Positions 24,115-35,179 of a stretch of DNA of 64,000 nt are shown piece by piece. A program made the position numbers and the translations under genes. Numbering within the stretch: the first letter of the stretch is position 1; every line of letters starts with the position of its first letter. The DNA comes from Micrasema longulum (lineage: Eukaryota; Arthropoda; Insecta; Trichoptera; Brachycentridae). The stretch spans positions 105,300 through 169,299 of the forward strand of contig JAGVSM010002914.1 in the NCBI GenBank assembly GCA_022494885.1, read 5' to 3'. Under the pieces are notes generated by a model, which saw nothing but the letters and a program-made list of their open reading frames with translations, made no database searches and had not been told where the DNA came from.

Positions 24115-24353
24115 TTAAGCTAGGGTTTCCTAGGACAGCGGTGCCCGTATCTTAACGGCCGTAGTGAACGGTGATGCGGTGGACAGCCGTCGTAGTGGTG
24201 ACTAGAGAGTGGTTTTATTTTTTAACGGTGTTATCAACACCATTTTTATAGGAAACCACTCTCTAGTCACCGTTACGACCGCTGTCAACCGCAGCAATGT
24301 TCACTACGGCCGTTAAAATACGGGCACCGCTGTCCTAGGAAACCCGAGCTTTA
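24115..24353. mobile_element. GC-rich foldback element, copy 2
   Basis: Nearly identical arms to copy 1 in the same orientation, with a slightly different loop ('aacggtgttatcaacacc'). The ends are 'ttaagctagggtttcc' and 'ggaaacccgagcttta'. Confidence 0.75.
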
Positions 24354-24356
24354 GCT

Positions 24357-24745
24357 TTATTCGCTTTGCATAGCGCCATTTTTGTCATTCATACACTCAT
24401 TCTACACTGGATGCGTGCGACAGAGACGACGTTCTAAAAAATCGACAGTATCTTTCGTTTCTTACGTAATTCAATTACTATAAACATACAGAACGCGCTG
24501 TCAAATATTTTTAGATTATATTTATGCACCTAAAATAGCGGTTAAAATTGGGTTATAAATAATGTGAAATCAAAAAATCCGTAAACGCGCTGTGATTGCT
24601 AGATTACTTTGTGTTACTTTGTTTATGACTTGAAAATATAGCTGTTCCAGACGCGTATTATAAAATATGGAACTGTATAAAGTGATCTGCTGACATTCCA
24701 TATAATAAAATAGAAACTGGAAAATTATGAAGAGAAATGACATAA
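24357..24745 (+). repeat. Composite repeat, block B, copy 1
   Basis: Carries 'ttgctagattactttgtgtt', 'tttgtttatgacttgaaaat' and 'ctgctgacattccat', which recur at 49270-49330 and 54905-54970. In copy 2 block B follows block A directly. Confidence 0.5.
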
Positions 24746-24749
24746 TTTT

Positions 24750-25480
24750 TTTTTTATTTATTTAATTTTACAATACGCCCAAGGGGCATTTACAAAAAAT
24801 ATACAGGTAAGTACAAACATAGTGAGTAAAAATTTAAAAGGTAAACAACGCTTTTTTGTATACATGTAGAAACAATAAAAAGCATACTGCCATGCAAAAT
24901 AAAAAGTGAAACTTTAAATAGTAAAAAAGAAAAGAAAAAAAAACATTTACATGTACTTATAAGTATAAAAAAAATGGTATCAACAAATTATTGTTAAAAA
25001 AAAATAATAAAAATTAGTTAACAGTAAGTATATCTAAGATAATAACATAATATCTGGTTCACAAACATATTTGATACATCAATTTCAGAAAAAGATAATA
25101 ATAAATAATAATTCACATCAAAAACAGAGAAAGAATTGTATGAAAAAGAAAGTTTTATTACGGCATAAAAAATTAGTTTCAAACAGTGCATTTAAGAACG
25201 TTTTAAAATTGATAATTGTCGTATTAAAAATGTCTATTTCACAAGTAAATTTGTTAGCTAAGGAATGTAAACGCGGAATCGGAGAGTGTCGTGCATAGTT
25301 AGTATATTGTATATGTAATCGTAATTGCAAACAACTCCTTACTTCTAGTGACTCTAGTGAATCTAGTATTTTGAAGTTAATGAGATTCAGGAGTTCACAA
25401 CAATCGAGCTCCGAATTAAAAATTTTAAATAAAAAAAGGAGGTCATTCATTTTTCTACGATTTTCTAATAAAATTAAATT
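24750..25480 (-). mobile_element. Non-LTR retrotransposon 3' end (jockey-like)
   Basis: The minus-strand frame at 25450-25118 encodes 'LLFLFKIFNSELDCCELLNL', then 'INFKILDSLESLEVRSCLQL', 'NYARHSPIPRLHSLANKFTC' and 'IDIFNTTIINFKTFLNALF'. This is the same C-terminal pattern as at 1866-2126. A 3' UTR and T-run tail reach 24750. It is 5'-truncated. Confidence 0.72.
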
Positions 25481-25500
25481 TAAAGTGTCTAATAAATACG

Positions 25501-25586
25501 TGTAATTTATGTTATCTAAGGGAATTTAAGTAGTTAAGTAAGTGTAATTTATGTTACCTAAGGGAATTTAAGTACTTAATCAACGT
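25501..25586. repeat. Short tandem duplication, about 43-bp unit
   Basis: 'gtgtaatttatgttatctaa' followed by 'gggaatttaagta' occurs twice in a row with one or two changes. Confidence 0.6.
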
Positions 25587-25659
25587 ATCTATTATGTACG
25601 ACCGAGGGATAAGTAGTATTCAGAATAATATTTATAAGTGTAATATTTATAACATAAAA

Positions 25660-26150
25660 GGCGGCCTCTGTGGTGTAGTTGTTAAGACGCTTGAATCACG
25701 AACGGAAGGTTCCTGGTTTGATTCCCGAAGAGAATATGAAAATTCAAAGTATGATTTTTTCTCAAGCTTGAGTATTCTGTGCTACGATGTACCACTGTAA
25801 TTTGGCCTCCTGACCTATTGTGGTGTGTAGGTAAAAAAAAACAAATAAAAAGTAGATTTATGGGCAAACAAAAAAAAGTGAATGTTTGGTTTATTGATTT
25901 ATAAGTGGATTGTCTATTTTGGGGACGAATAAGTAGTAGAAAAAAATATTCGGAAAGAATATAAATGTTTAAAAATTAGTAGAATTTTGATCGAATTCGG
26001 TAAATCGGTAGATTTTACCCAAAATCGGTAGATCTCGGGAGTATCGGGTTAGCATCCTACCGATTGATAAGTTTTTTGAGAAAAATTACATTAAATTTTT
26101 TTGTTCTCACCAGGAATCGAACCCGGAACCTTCCGTGCGTGAGTTATTTA
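25660..26150. repeat. Composite repeat, block C, copy 1, with inverted tRNA-like ends
   Basis: It opens with a plus-strand tRNA-like head ('tgtggtgtagttgttaagac', then 'tggtttgattcccga'). An AT-rich core with 'attttggggacgaataagta' and 'cggtagattttaccc' follows. It closes with a minus-strand head ('accaggaatcgaacccggaa'), truncated on its right side. Copy 2 at 55265-55742 is intact. Confidence 0.65.
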
Positions 26151-26277
26151 TAATAAATCATATCTGTGTGATTTTGATAGCGTTATTCTTATGAGTAACA
26201 GATTATTCTTGATTTGCCTAAATACGTAAGTTTTTGGGGGGCATTTTTAACGAGTTATAAATAACTCACTATTAGTA

Positions 26278-26372
26278 ACTGGGAACCAAGTTGTGGTAGA
26301 GCGAGGTGCGAAGCTCGAACCTCTGATCCGTGGGTCCGCGACACAATAGCAACTGGACCACAACCCGGTTCA
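26278..26372 (-). repeat. tRNA-derived SINE head (GTTGTGGTC family)
   Basis: Reverse complement reads 'gaaccgggttgtggtccagt', then a B-box-like 'aggttcgagcttcg'. Lies just to the right of block C, as it does in copy 2 (55873-55945). Confidence 0.55.
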
Positions 26373-28780
26373 TTATTATATTTAGATTTACCCTGACAGC
26401 ATAAAAAAATGTGAGGCTCAAAGGGGTGGAGTAATAGTTTACGAGATTATGCATCTGAAAAATGGTATATTTAAATCCCCCCCCCCCCCCGGGGACTTTT
26501 GACACATATCAACCCAAGTCTAATGAAAGCTTTTAAGACCGTTTCCAAAACTATGGGATTTTTCCCACCGATTGCCCTTTTTGCGTAATTTAACTGGGCT
26601 AAAATATGAGGACGGTGTAAAGTAAAAGCGATATTTATTTATCGGTAACCCGTAATTGAAGATTTAAAAAAAAAAGGTAATATTTTGTTTTTCATACAGA
26701 AAATTAAATTTCACTTAGATAAAACTTAAAATTTCAATACGGGCAATGGTTTTAGCTGAAGTTTCCTTTTTCGTAAGTACCCACCGGTAATGTTGATGTT
26801 AAAGTCAGCTTCTATTTTTATCCTCTATGGCACCATGGCACGGTCAGTTTGATGTTTGGCAACTGGCAACATCTGTTGTCTGATACTCCGCTATTGGCTG
26901 CGACTCCCGACTCCCGACAGATATCTGTAATCCACCTGTAATCTGTAGTCTGTGCTCCCGACTTATATGGGAAATTTCCAAATGATAAATGAAGGAATGT
27001 GTGGGCGGAACAAAACATTCTTGTTTTCGCTGCTGTAGCACGGAATATTTTTGATTTACTCGTGGATAATTTTAAAATCATTTAATCGGTATAGTGTAGT
27101 TTGCTGTTATTTTACATAATAAATTGCAATTGCCTTCCTAACGTATTGTTTTCTCGTCGAAATAATTACATCTTCATTAAACCTACAAATATAGTATTTG
27201 TCGCCATTAGATCAAATTTTTTTAAGACCGAAGTGTTTTTTATGATGTTCGAAATAAAAAAAGTGAAATTTGAAGTTCTTCCGAATAGTGAATCCAGAAA
27301 TATATTTTCAAATGTCATTTTTATTAGTGGTGACACCAACCTCTTTTTTTTTTTTAATTGCCTATTGAATCAGTATTTTTATAATAATAAAAAAACTCCA
27401 AATGGGAAATAGGAATCAACTGAATCTGCGTTATTCCTTCTGGTAAACCAGTAAAATAAAATAAAAACTCTAGAAACATTTCATCTGTTCCTTTTTAGTT
27501 TTGAAGAATTTTGCTTATTTTTTTCATTGACCGACGAACACTTAGGTCCTGTAACCAGTTTTGGTCACTGTAGTATAATCAGTTATAGTTCTACATTATC
27601 TCTGAGTATAACTATATTGAGATGATGCTTCATAGAACAAAAATTTGAAATTACGTTCCGAAAAATGAGCGTTGTCGCGTTAACATTGCCGTGCAAAACG
27701 CTTAGTAGAGTAAAAAAGACTTAACTGTATATGCCAGTTTGCTGTGAATTCGAAGCCGTATGTCGCGCCTTTTTACGCTGCTTCACGTTTGCTGACAAGC
27801 TAGATTCTGGAACTTAGGTAGGGTGGAATGCAGGACGAGTGCTTAGTGCTGTATCTAGTGTATCCATATAATATATCAATGGTTTTCTTCCAATATTTAG
27901 CCATATATAGCAGGTCAAGTATAATATAATGTTCTTTTATTGGGATAAATAGAAGTGAAACACTAAATTCTCGTAGTATTAAAAAATAAATATTGTCATT
28001 ATGGTAATTGTTTTTTTTTCTACAGTCCTGCAATTTTATGGATACAAAAAAAGAAAAAACATTCCTTGAAATCTTAAATTACTTCCTATATTTTTTAGTG
28101 TGGGTTATTTAACTAGATGGCTTAAAAATAAATTGGAATTATGGAAAATGTTTATTTATTTTACAATAAGAGTTTAAATTGGCCATGTTAGACTCAATCG
28201 GGTTGAAGTCTCTGACCTCGGTGGCCGTGGGTCATACAAATGGATCTTGACTATTCGGGAGTGGTGTACATGTTCTATTTCCCTAATCACAAGTTGACAA
28301 TTGTGTCCGTGAATCAAATAAAGATATCAACAATGTACTCATTAAACTGACTAATAAGATGAGAAGTCAGTATCTTCCGCACATCACGTAATGTGCGTCG
28401 TCATTTATTAATTTTTACAGAGTTCCGCATTTAATGTTCCGTCAAATTGTTTTGTCTCATTGTTCCGCCCTACACGGTTAAGACTTCACCTCGTGAACCA
28501 ACATTGTCCTCGTGTGAATGCTGCTTTACCCATATGAATAGTAGTATTTGTTATTTGATGATTGTAGTTTCATAAAAAATAAATGTTTGGTAAAAATAAT
28601 TAACAATAATTCAATTTATGTTATTTATTGACAATTCTTGATGGAATTCCATTATAAAAAAATAATAATTTTAATCTTAATAAAACTTAAAGTACTCAGA
28701 ACACTTCTACTTATAAAATCAGCGCATTCACCCTCGAACAGGCATTTTCATACGTGTAAATATTTATCAGTCTAAAGATA
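26373..28780. other. Intergenic, no gene recognised
   Basis: AT-rich, with a run of 14 C at 26477-26490 followed by GGGG. A moderately GC-richer patch (26820-27020) is repeated internally ('gactcccgactcccgac'). No supported gene. Confidence 0.4.
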
Positions 28781-28839
28781 CAGGGTGAAAGCGCTAATTG
28801 GTCAAAAACATACAATTATGACTGTTTATCCTAGCATTA

Positions 28840-29082
28840 TGATACCCTAGTTCCATAGGGAAATAACGCAAAATAGCTCATTTTGAGTAACATGCACTTA
28901 TTTTATTTATTTGTTCATTTACAATTTATGTATTACTTTTTTACATTAATGACAGTGTTCCCTAGTCAAATTTGACGGATTTTTAAATTGAAATATGGAA
29001 AGGGAGTGTTTATTTACCGTCTAGCATCATTAACTCAAAATTTTTAGATTTCGAGTTATTTCCCTACAGAACCGGGGTATCG
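28840..29082. repeat. Inverted repeat with about 30-bp arms
   Basis: 'tgataccctagttccatagg' followed by 'gaaataac' pairs with 'gttatttccctacagaaccg' followed by 'gggtatcg' with a few mismatches. The arms are about 180 bases apart. Probably a MITE; its outer borders are not clear. Confidence 0.45.
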
Positions 29083-29089
29083 ATTAGGT

Positions 29090-29829
29090 CACATTCATAC
29101 ATTTGTGCGTGAGAGGCAAATATAAAAATTTTTGGTAGTTTAAAAAAAAATGGATTGACATTCTAAACACATCTTGGCTGTCCGAATTCTTTTATACAAT
29201 GTCAATTATCATTTTATTCAATGGCTTTTGGAACAGCAGTAAAAAAAGTGATTAAATTATTTTTAGATTCGGTTTTACCCTTAGAGCAGCAGTATGATTC
29301 TGAAAGCCCAGATAATAAAAGTGTATTGTGTAGTTTTACCCTATCATACTAACAAACTATTTTATTTACTTATGTCACTGATGAAAAGTATTTACTATTA
29401 TTTACCTTTGGTTACTGTAGTTAGCAAAAATGTTGAAGCATACCCAGGGTTGTCATATTTGGCCAGTCTCGTCGGGAAAGGCAATTTTATATCGAATAAA
29501 AAAGATATTATATAAATATTTTCCCTACATTTTATGTTTCTTGCGGAGCATACTTCTGGTAATTTTACTAGTTAGAGCAGTTATTTTTGCACTTTTATGT
29601 ATCTATAGAACTCAGTGCAAGTCATCTTAAAATTAACCTAATACTGCAATGTACGATTCTGCAGTCCCTGGAAGCAGACGTATCGGTCCACTAGGCTCTT
29701 TCTACTGTGGCGTCATTGGGAGGAATTGAAAATAGATACTTGCATAATTTCAACAATTGACAAAAATTAATCCACTTCTCTTCCACAGAATCAATCTATT
29801 TCTACTCTTCCGAGGCGAGTTCAGCTTCT
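29090..29829. other. Intergenic, no gene recognised
   Basis: AT-rich; short frames only. Confidence 0.35.
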
Positions 29830-30460
29830 ATGAAGTTCTTTAGATACACAAATTGCTGAAAGCATTTGCCGCCTATCTACAGCTGGGCTGCGGAAGGTTT
29901 TTGTTCGTTAACAGCGTTGCTGTATTGCGCACATTTAAATCAAAACATTATAGGTTTTGTCAGGGCAGAGGGCTCAATAACGGTAACAGTCCTGACATAT
30001 CGGAATGGATGGGAACCTTAAGCATATCTCACAGCCATATTGTAAGCTTAAAGCGTACTCGACAGCTTCTCGGATTGCGATACATTCCGCTGTAAATACA
30101 GATGCATTATTGTGCAATTTTTAGAATCTTTGAGTCAACGTCTTCACAATATATGGCCGCACCTGTGTGGGTTGGCGAATCTGACCGAGATCCATCAGCG
30201 TAGATAATTCTTCAACCTATCCATCTTGACGACCAAATACGGTTCAATGTACACCAGGGCTGTAGGTGGCTTTCAACTCCAAATGTGAGTTCAATATTTG
30301 GGGCGTATATAGAAACATTAAATGAAAAAGGATAAAGGGGAAGAAAATCTTTAGGGTTAATGTTAAATTCAAAAGATCTGTAAAGGAAGTGGTATCCATT
30401 AAATATTGTCTTCTCATTCAAAGCGGGGCTAGGGCATGTATCCGACAGTAGGTGCAATTT
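29830..30460 (-). mobile_element. Non-LTR retrotransposon RNase H region fragment
   Basis: Minus-strand frames give 'YADGSRSDSPTHTGAAIYC', the start of an RNase H domain, and 'FTAECIAIREAVEYAL', a typical following helix. Upstream of these are 'PALNEKTIFNGYHFLYRSF' and 'IELTFGVESHLQP'. The pattern fits R1/I/jockey-group ORF2. Several frameshifts and stops. Confidence 0.65.
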
Positions 30461-30626
30461 ATAATCACGGTCATCAATGTCAATAATATTTTCAGGTTAT
30501 TTTCTCATTGTGATAATGGAACGAAATCAACTAACCAATAAAGTATACTGTAGTTTTAATAATAATGTTATTAGGTAAGTATGTATAAATAAAAAATCAT
30601 TTATATGTTAAAAAATGTCGGGAAAG

Positions 30627-31170
30627 TTAACTAAGATCGAATTTTCCTATTGCAATCTTGGAGCGTTTCGTGAATACAAAGAATAGAGCAAGCGCACCGG
30701 AGACGACCTGTACGGATTTATGCAATTCACACAGATATTTAAAAAATATAATACACTGTGCATCAAAATGCATTACATAGCGATAAACACGATCGGGGGT
30801 CAACCGCAACAGTGACATGACAATGAGGCACTCGGTATGCGTATTTACCTTTTCCATTATTTGTCTAAAAATATTGGGACTTTAAAACCCCTTTTCCAAC
30901 CTGCGTTGCTGTTACAGATCACAGGCAGCAAATTGAAGACACGGCCTTTCCATTTCGGACGTATAATAAATTCTCTGATTGTCAGGTCCTTCACTCCACA
31001 GATTATAAATATAGTTACTTCACTCCTATCGTACCCACGACCCGTCCCAACCCTGTCCGCTCTCCTGTAACTGTCACCCGCTATCCTCTGCAACTTCATG
31101 TTCCTTAGCACAAACACAGGACCGCATAAGTTCTCCAGTCTGCCGCATATGTCCGATGTACCTGCAGCTG
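30627..31170 (-). other. Unidentified coding-like patch
   Basis: Downstream of an acceptor-like 'gttttcacag' (about 31171) a minus-strand frame of about 104 codons runs to 30857. It reads 'TSDICGRLENLCGPVFVLRN', then 'SEVTIFIICGVKDLTIREF' and 'WKGRVFNLLPVICNSNAGWK', ending in TAA. A second frame of 76 codons starts right after it (30857-30627, 'HTECLIVMSLLRLTPDRVYR'). The base composition is richer in GC than its surroundings. I do not recognise the protein; it may be an exon, a pseudogene or a transposon part. Confidence 0.3.
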
Positions 31171-31174
31171 TGAA

Positions 31175-33214
31175 AACGTGTAAAAGCTAAAACAAAACAA
31201 AGCGTCGCAATTTTGTTTTAACAACTCACGGTTATTATTTAGAACTTATTATAAAGAACTTGTGTAGTCCGTTTCACATTTTCAATTATACGCGAGTAAA
31301 AGTGATGTGATCTAGACTTTGCTTTTGTCAAAATGATTTGTCCGTTGATTCTAAAAACGACAATAAATATGACAAAATACTAACGTCTGAGTTAGGTTCG
31401 CGTTGTTGTGGGTAAGTACGTAGAACTAGAATATTGAGGTATAACATCAATGCGTAAAACAAGGTTTGTTTGTAGGTTCTACTAGTAGATACGTGTAGAA
31501 ATATGCAATATGCAGCCGCTTTACCTAATGTTTTAGTAGGTTTTTAGGAACAAAAAGTCCTGTCAAACAATAGTTTATTTCATTATATACAGGCTTTGGA
31601 GCGCATGTTACATTATTCTTCGAAATAAGTCAAATTACAGAGAGAAGCCATGTTTCAGATTTATATTACAGTAGCATAGCGACGTGAAGTTAGCTTCTGA
31701 CGGAAAGCAGCAGTTCATTTGTCCGCGGTCGCTAGATGTGGAGGCAAGGCGTGTCTGCGCTCCGAGTTCCGTTTAAAACATTGTAATAAATAGTCAGGTT
31801 TGTGTTTCTTCACAGCTAGTTTTTCTTATTTATAATACCGAAATATTGTAATCTAATAATATTAATGAACCGAGTGATGAGTGCAGAGTATTTCGATACG
31901 TTATTATGCAAGAGTTGTGCATCTACGTATGTGTGGCGCAAGTCCGCTTTTAGGGACAGGTCGCCATTTTGTAATGACTATTGATCTTCATGGTGCTTAT
32001 AATACAATTGAATTTCAAATTATAATTTGAACTCGAAATTAACTCGTTAAGTGTATAAAAATATAAAGTATTTCCAATTCTTTATTCCTCGTTGTGATCA
32101 TATTCCGCTGGGGGTTTCGATACTAGGTACATAAGTAGATCGCAGTTTCGGCTCTTGAGACGTGTGCATTTGACGTTATTTCCAGTTACTTTTACACCCG
32201 TTTGTATACTAAACCAAACGAAAACCCCACGGACATATTATTTTACATTTTAACCTTTTTTTAGTAACTAATGCATGTATAATATGAAACTGTTGGCACT
32301 AGAACAATGTAATACGAATAGTAAACTATTGAAATTTATTGGGTATTCAAAAGTATTTTTTCATACTTAAAACATAATATTATACCTACCTACACATTTA
32401 ATAGTCATTCGACTGATACTAGCACCACTACCTACGTTTCTACCGTCATAGTTTTTTCTCGGTAGGATTTTATGTAAAAAAAATAATAATTTATGCTTTG
32501 CTATGATAATATCAAGGGCTTAGATTAAATTTAAACTGAATAAAACAGTCAAATGACACGATAATTTTTTTTCACGAATAGTTTTTAAGGGATTCTGTCA
32601 CTTTTTTACAGTCATTAACCACCCAATCCAGTTAGTTATTTTTTAAAAAGACACGCTTAATCCTACGTGTAATCGTTTTTAAAATAGGAAATTAGATTAC
32701 ACCCGAATTTAAGTTGTTTAGTGCTGATGCGAATAATCGTTTATTGAGGTTTCAAATGAGTTATTCTATTATTTTGACAAAGTGATTCTTTGGTTATTTT
32801 GATATTAGATTATTTATTTATGTTCGATTATTTATTTATTCGGAAAGTATTCGATTACCAAATTGATAATCAATTAAACTCCGCAATTATTTGAAGTTAT
32901 ATCCTATTGTGGAATATGGTTGTTGTAAAAATATAAAGAAAGGTGAGGTATTCATATAGAAAAGAAAAGAAAAAAAGTTTTATGTGAAATAAATAAATAA
33001 AATAAATAAATCTATGATTTTTTTCTTTACTGAGAACTTTTACCAATTGATTCCGAATTCAAGTATTTTTTGCTTTAAAGTCATGTTATTGTTTTGAAAA
33101 TTAGTCCTTTGTTATTCCTCAGATATTTTCATCAATTTAATTGTAGAAAAGCTAAAAATTCGTATGTTTTTTTAAATACGAATTCCGTTTTGGTAATAAC
33201 GCGGCGTAGACGGC
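31175..33214. other. Intergenic, no gene recognised
   Basis: About 2 kb. The patch 31680-31780 is GC-richer and followed by 'gtgtttcttcacag', so a 5' exon or promoter cannot be excluded. The rest is AT-rich with AAAT runs near 32990. Confidence 0.35.
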
Positions 33215-33425
33215 ATACAATGAAGTGTGAAACTGTGAGAGTGAAGTGATGTTTCGGAAAAATTTAAAACCGATAACAGAGTAAATTGTTTTACTTAAAT
33301 TACAAATTCAAAAAGTTAAAATTAAATTTATTTAATCGCTTTGTAAAGCGCCCTTGAGGTATTACATTACTAAAATGGCGCTGTGTAAGTTATTTATTAT
33401 AATAATAATATCAATGAAGTGCACG
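33215..33425 (+). mobile_element. CR1/L2-like LINE 3'-end fragment
   Basis: Matches 50765-50990: 'tgagagtgaagtgatgtttc', then 'aagcgcccttgaggtatt' and 'aaaatggcgctgt', ending in an ATA-type tail near 33410. Confidence 0.65.
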
Positions 33426-33594
33426 TGCTAAACATCGCAAGCGAACGCATTGCACGTTTTTGGTTCAATCACTTCCACTCGGGAAATTTCTAAAGACTAA
33501 TGTTGGATGAGAAATTGTCAGAGATAATGGAAGCCAAACCCATTTCAAACTAAGACTGAGCTAGCAGCAGCTTTCGACGTAAGTGACAAAACAA

Positions 33595-34230
33595 AAAGTT
33601 TATTTCGAAACATCATTCACAGTGTCGTACCTCTGCCGGAAGAGCATTCCATGCCATAAAACTGGGAAACATACAAGACTATGACATAATATTAGTCGAA
33701 AACGCTGACATACACAAATATAACACCAGACAACAACAACACTATCATATTGAAAAAGCAAAGACAAACACAGGACAGTAAAAAATACTACATAATGGAC
33801 TTAAACACTACGACAACTTACATTACTACTTGAAAACTTTTACTGGAGACACATTTAAAATCAATCTGAAAAAGCACATGATGACTGAACTAACTAGACT
33901 AGACGAGACATAAAATGACTAGACAATATAAAATTTCTAATGTAACCCTAACGGGTTTTTTAAAATTGTAAATAAATAAAATAAATTAAAAAAATAAGGC
34001 CTGCTACCGCAAATCCGCGTTCACCGGATTTAGTGCGCTGGTTGTGTACATGCATAATAATCTTTCCTATTGCCGTAGATGTAGCTGGTCTAAGCGTAAG
34101 ACGTCTTTCAGCTAGTTCATCTGGAATGCATAGTTCTTTAAGAGAATCCGGAGCAGGGTTGTGCAGTGACTTACACAACTTCATGAGCCAACATAGTTTG
34201 TATTCCACTCTCTGTGGAAAACATCTGTAG
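33595..34230 (-). mobile_element. CR1/L2-like LINE fragment split by another LINE tail
   Basis: The minus strand encodes 'EYKLCWLMKLCKSLHNPAPD', 'SLKELCIPDELAERRLTLRP' and 'TKSGERGFAVAG' (34208-33997), then after an insert 'MAWNALPAEVRH' (33660-33620). This is the C-terminus of CR1/L2-group ORF2, the same element as at 51382-52098. Confidence 0.75.
33659..33996 (+). mobile_element. LINE 3'-end insertion nested in the CR1/L2-like copy
   Basis: Plus-strand frame 'NGLKHYDNLHYYLKTFTG' followed by 'FKINLKKHM' is the usual end of an ORF2, followed by an 'aaataaataaaataaa' tail. It sits exactly where the 51-kb copy reads on without a break. Confidence 0.65.
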
Positions 34231-34369
34231 AAGGATTAATCAAGTACTATTTAAATAGCAATACAGTATAGCTGCATCAATTAACAACTCTTTAAAAGGA
34301 AATACTTTAAGAACCATCCAAAAAGTTCGGTGAAAGAAGAGTAAGACGACACAAAATCCCCTAAACTAT

Positions 34370-35110
34370 TTACTCGAGCTCTGGAAGTTGTCTTTACTAG
34401 AACGATAAAGGTATCAACATCAACGGCAAACTTATAATCAATCTCTGGTTCGCAGACGATATAGTCCTTTTTGTCAAAGATAAAAAGGATCTTGAAAACC
34501 TTAATGAAGTTAATACAGCATACCCGAAAATAGGCTTGAAAATTACTGTTTCAAAAACAAGTAACGAGAAATGAAAACCAATAACATCTTGGTAAATGGA
34601 CGAGCTATAGAAAATGTTGATAGTTATATATACCTAGGGCATGAAATACAGCTCGGGAAAGAGAATCAATAGATGGAAATCGAAAAAAAGCGAGGTCTAG
34701 CAGGGGCAGCCTTTGGTAAACTGTCATATTATATCCTGAAGTCTCCGAAGTATTCACATGACTTTAAAAAGAATCTTGATGATGCTTGTGTTCTCCCTAT
34801 ACATACGGCTGTGAAACTGTGTGTACACTAACAATTTTTTACACAAATTATCAGTGACACAAAAGGCTATGAAAAGGAGAATGCTGGATATTTAATAAAG
34901 AGACAGAAGAACTGATACATGGATAAGAGCGTGATCCAGGGCTGACGACGTAGTCCACAGGGCTGTTAACCAAAAATGGAGCGGGGCTGGTCATATAGCT
35001 AGAACCACAGACGAAGTAAAACAGTCCTGGAATAGCGACATAGAACAGGTAGAAAAAATATCGGCAGGCCTCAGGCAAGGTGGTCTGATGATATATGACG
35101 GGTTACAGGA
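34370..35110 (+). mobile_element. RTE-like non-LTR retrotransposon fragment
   Basis: Encodes 'LIINLWFADDIVLFVKDKKD', which contains the RT catalytic FADD box, then 'ILVNGRAIENVDSYIYLGHE' and 'AAFGKLSYYILKSPKYSHDF'. Towards the 3' side 'RPQARWSDDI' is seen. Stops and shifts make it a dead copy. Confidence 0.7.
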
Positions 35111-35179
35111 AGTGGTTGGATGCGGATCACTTAGGATATGGAGATCTAAGGGGGAGGTCTATGTTCACCATTGGACACA

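Noticed and set aside
26477..26494. Functional poly-C/GGGG signal
   Set aside because: A plain homopolymer run likely from slippage; nothing else supports a role.
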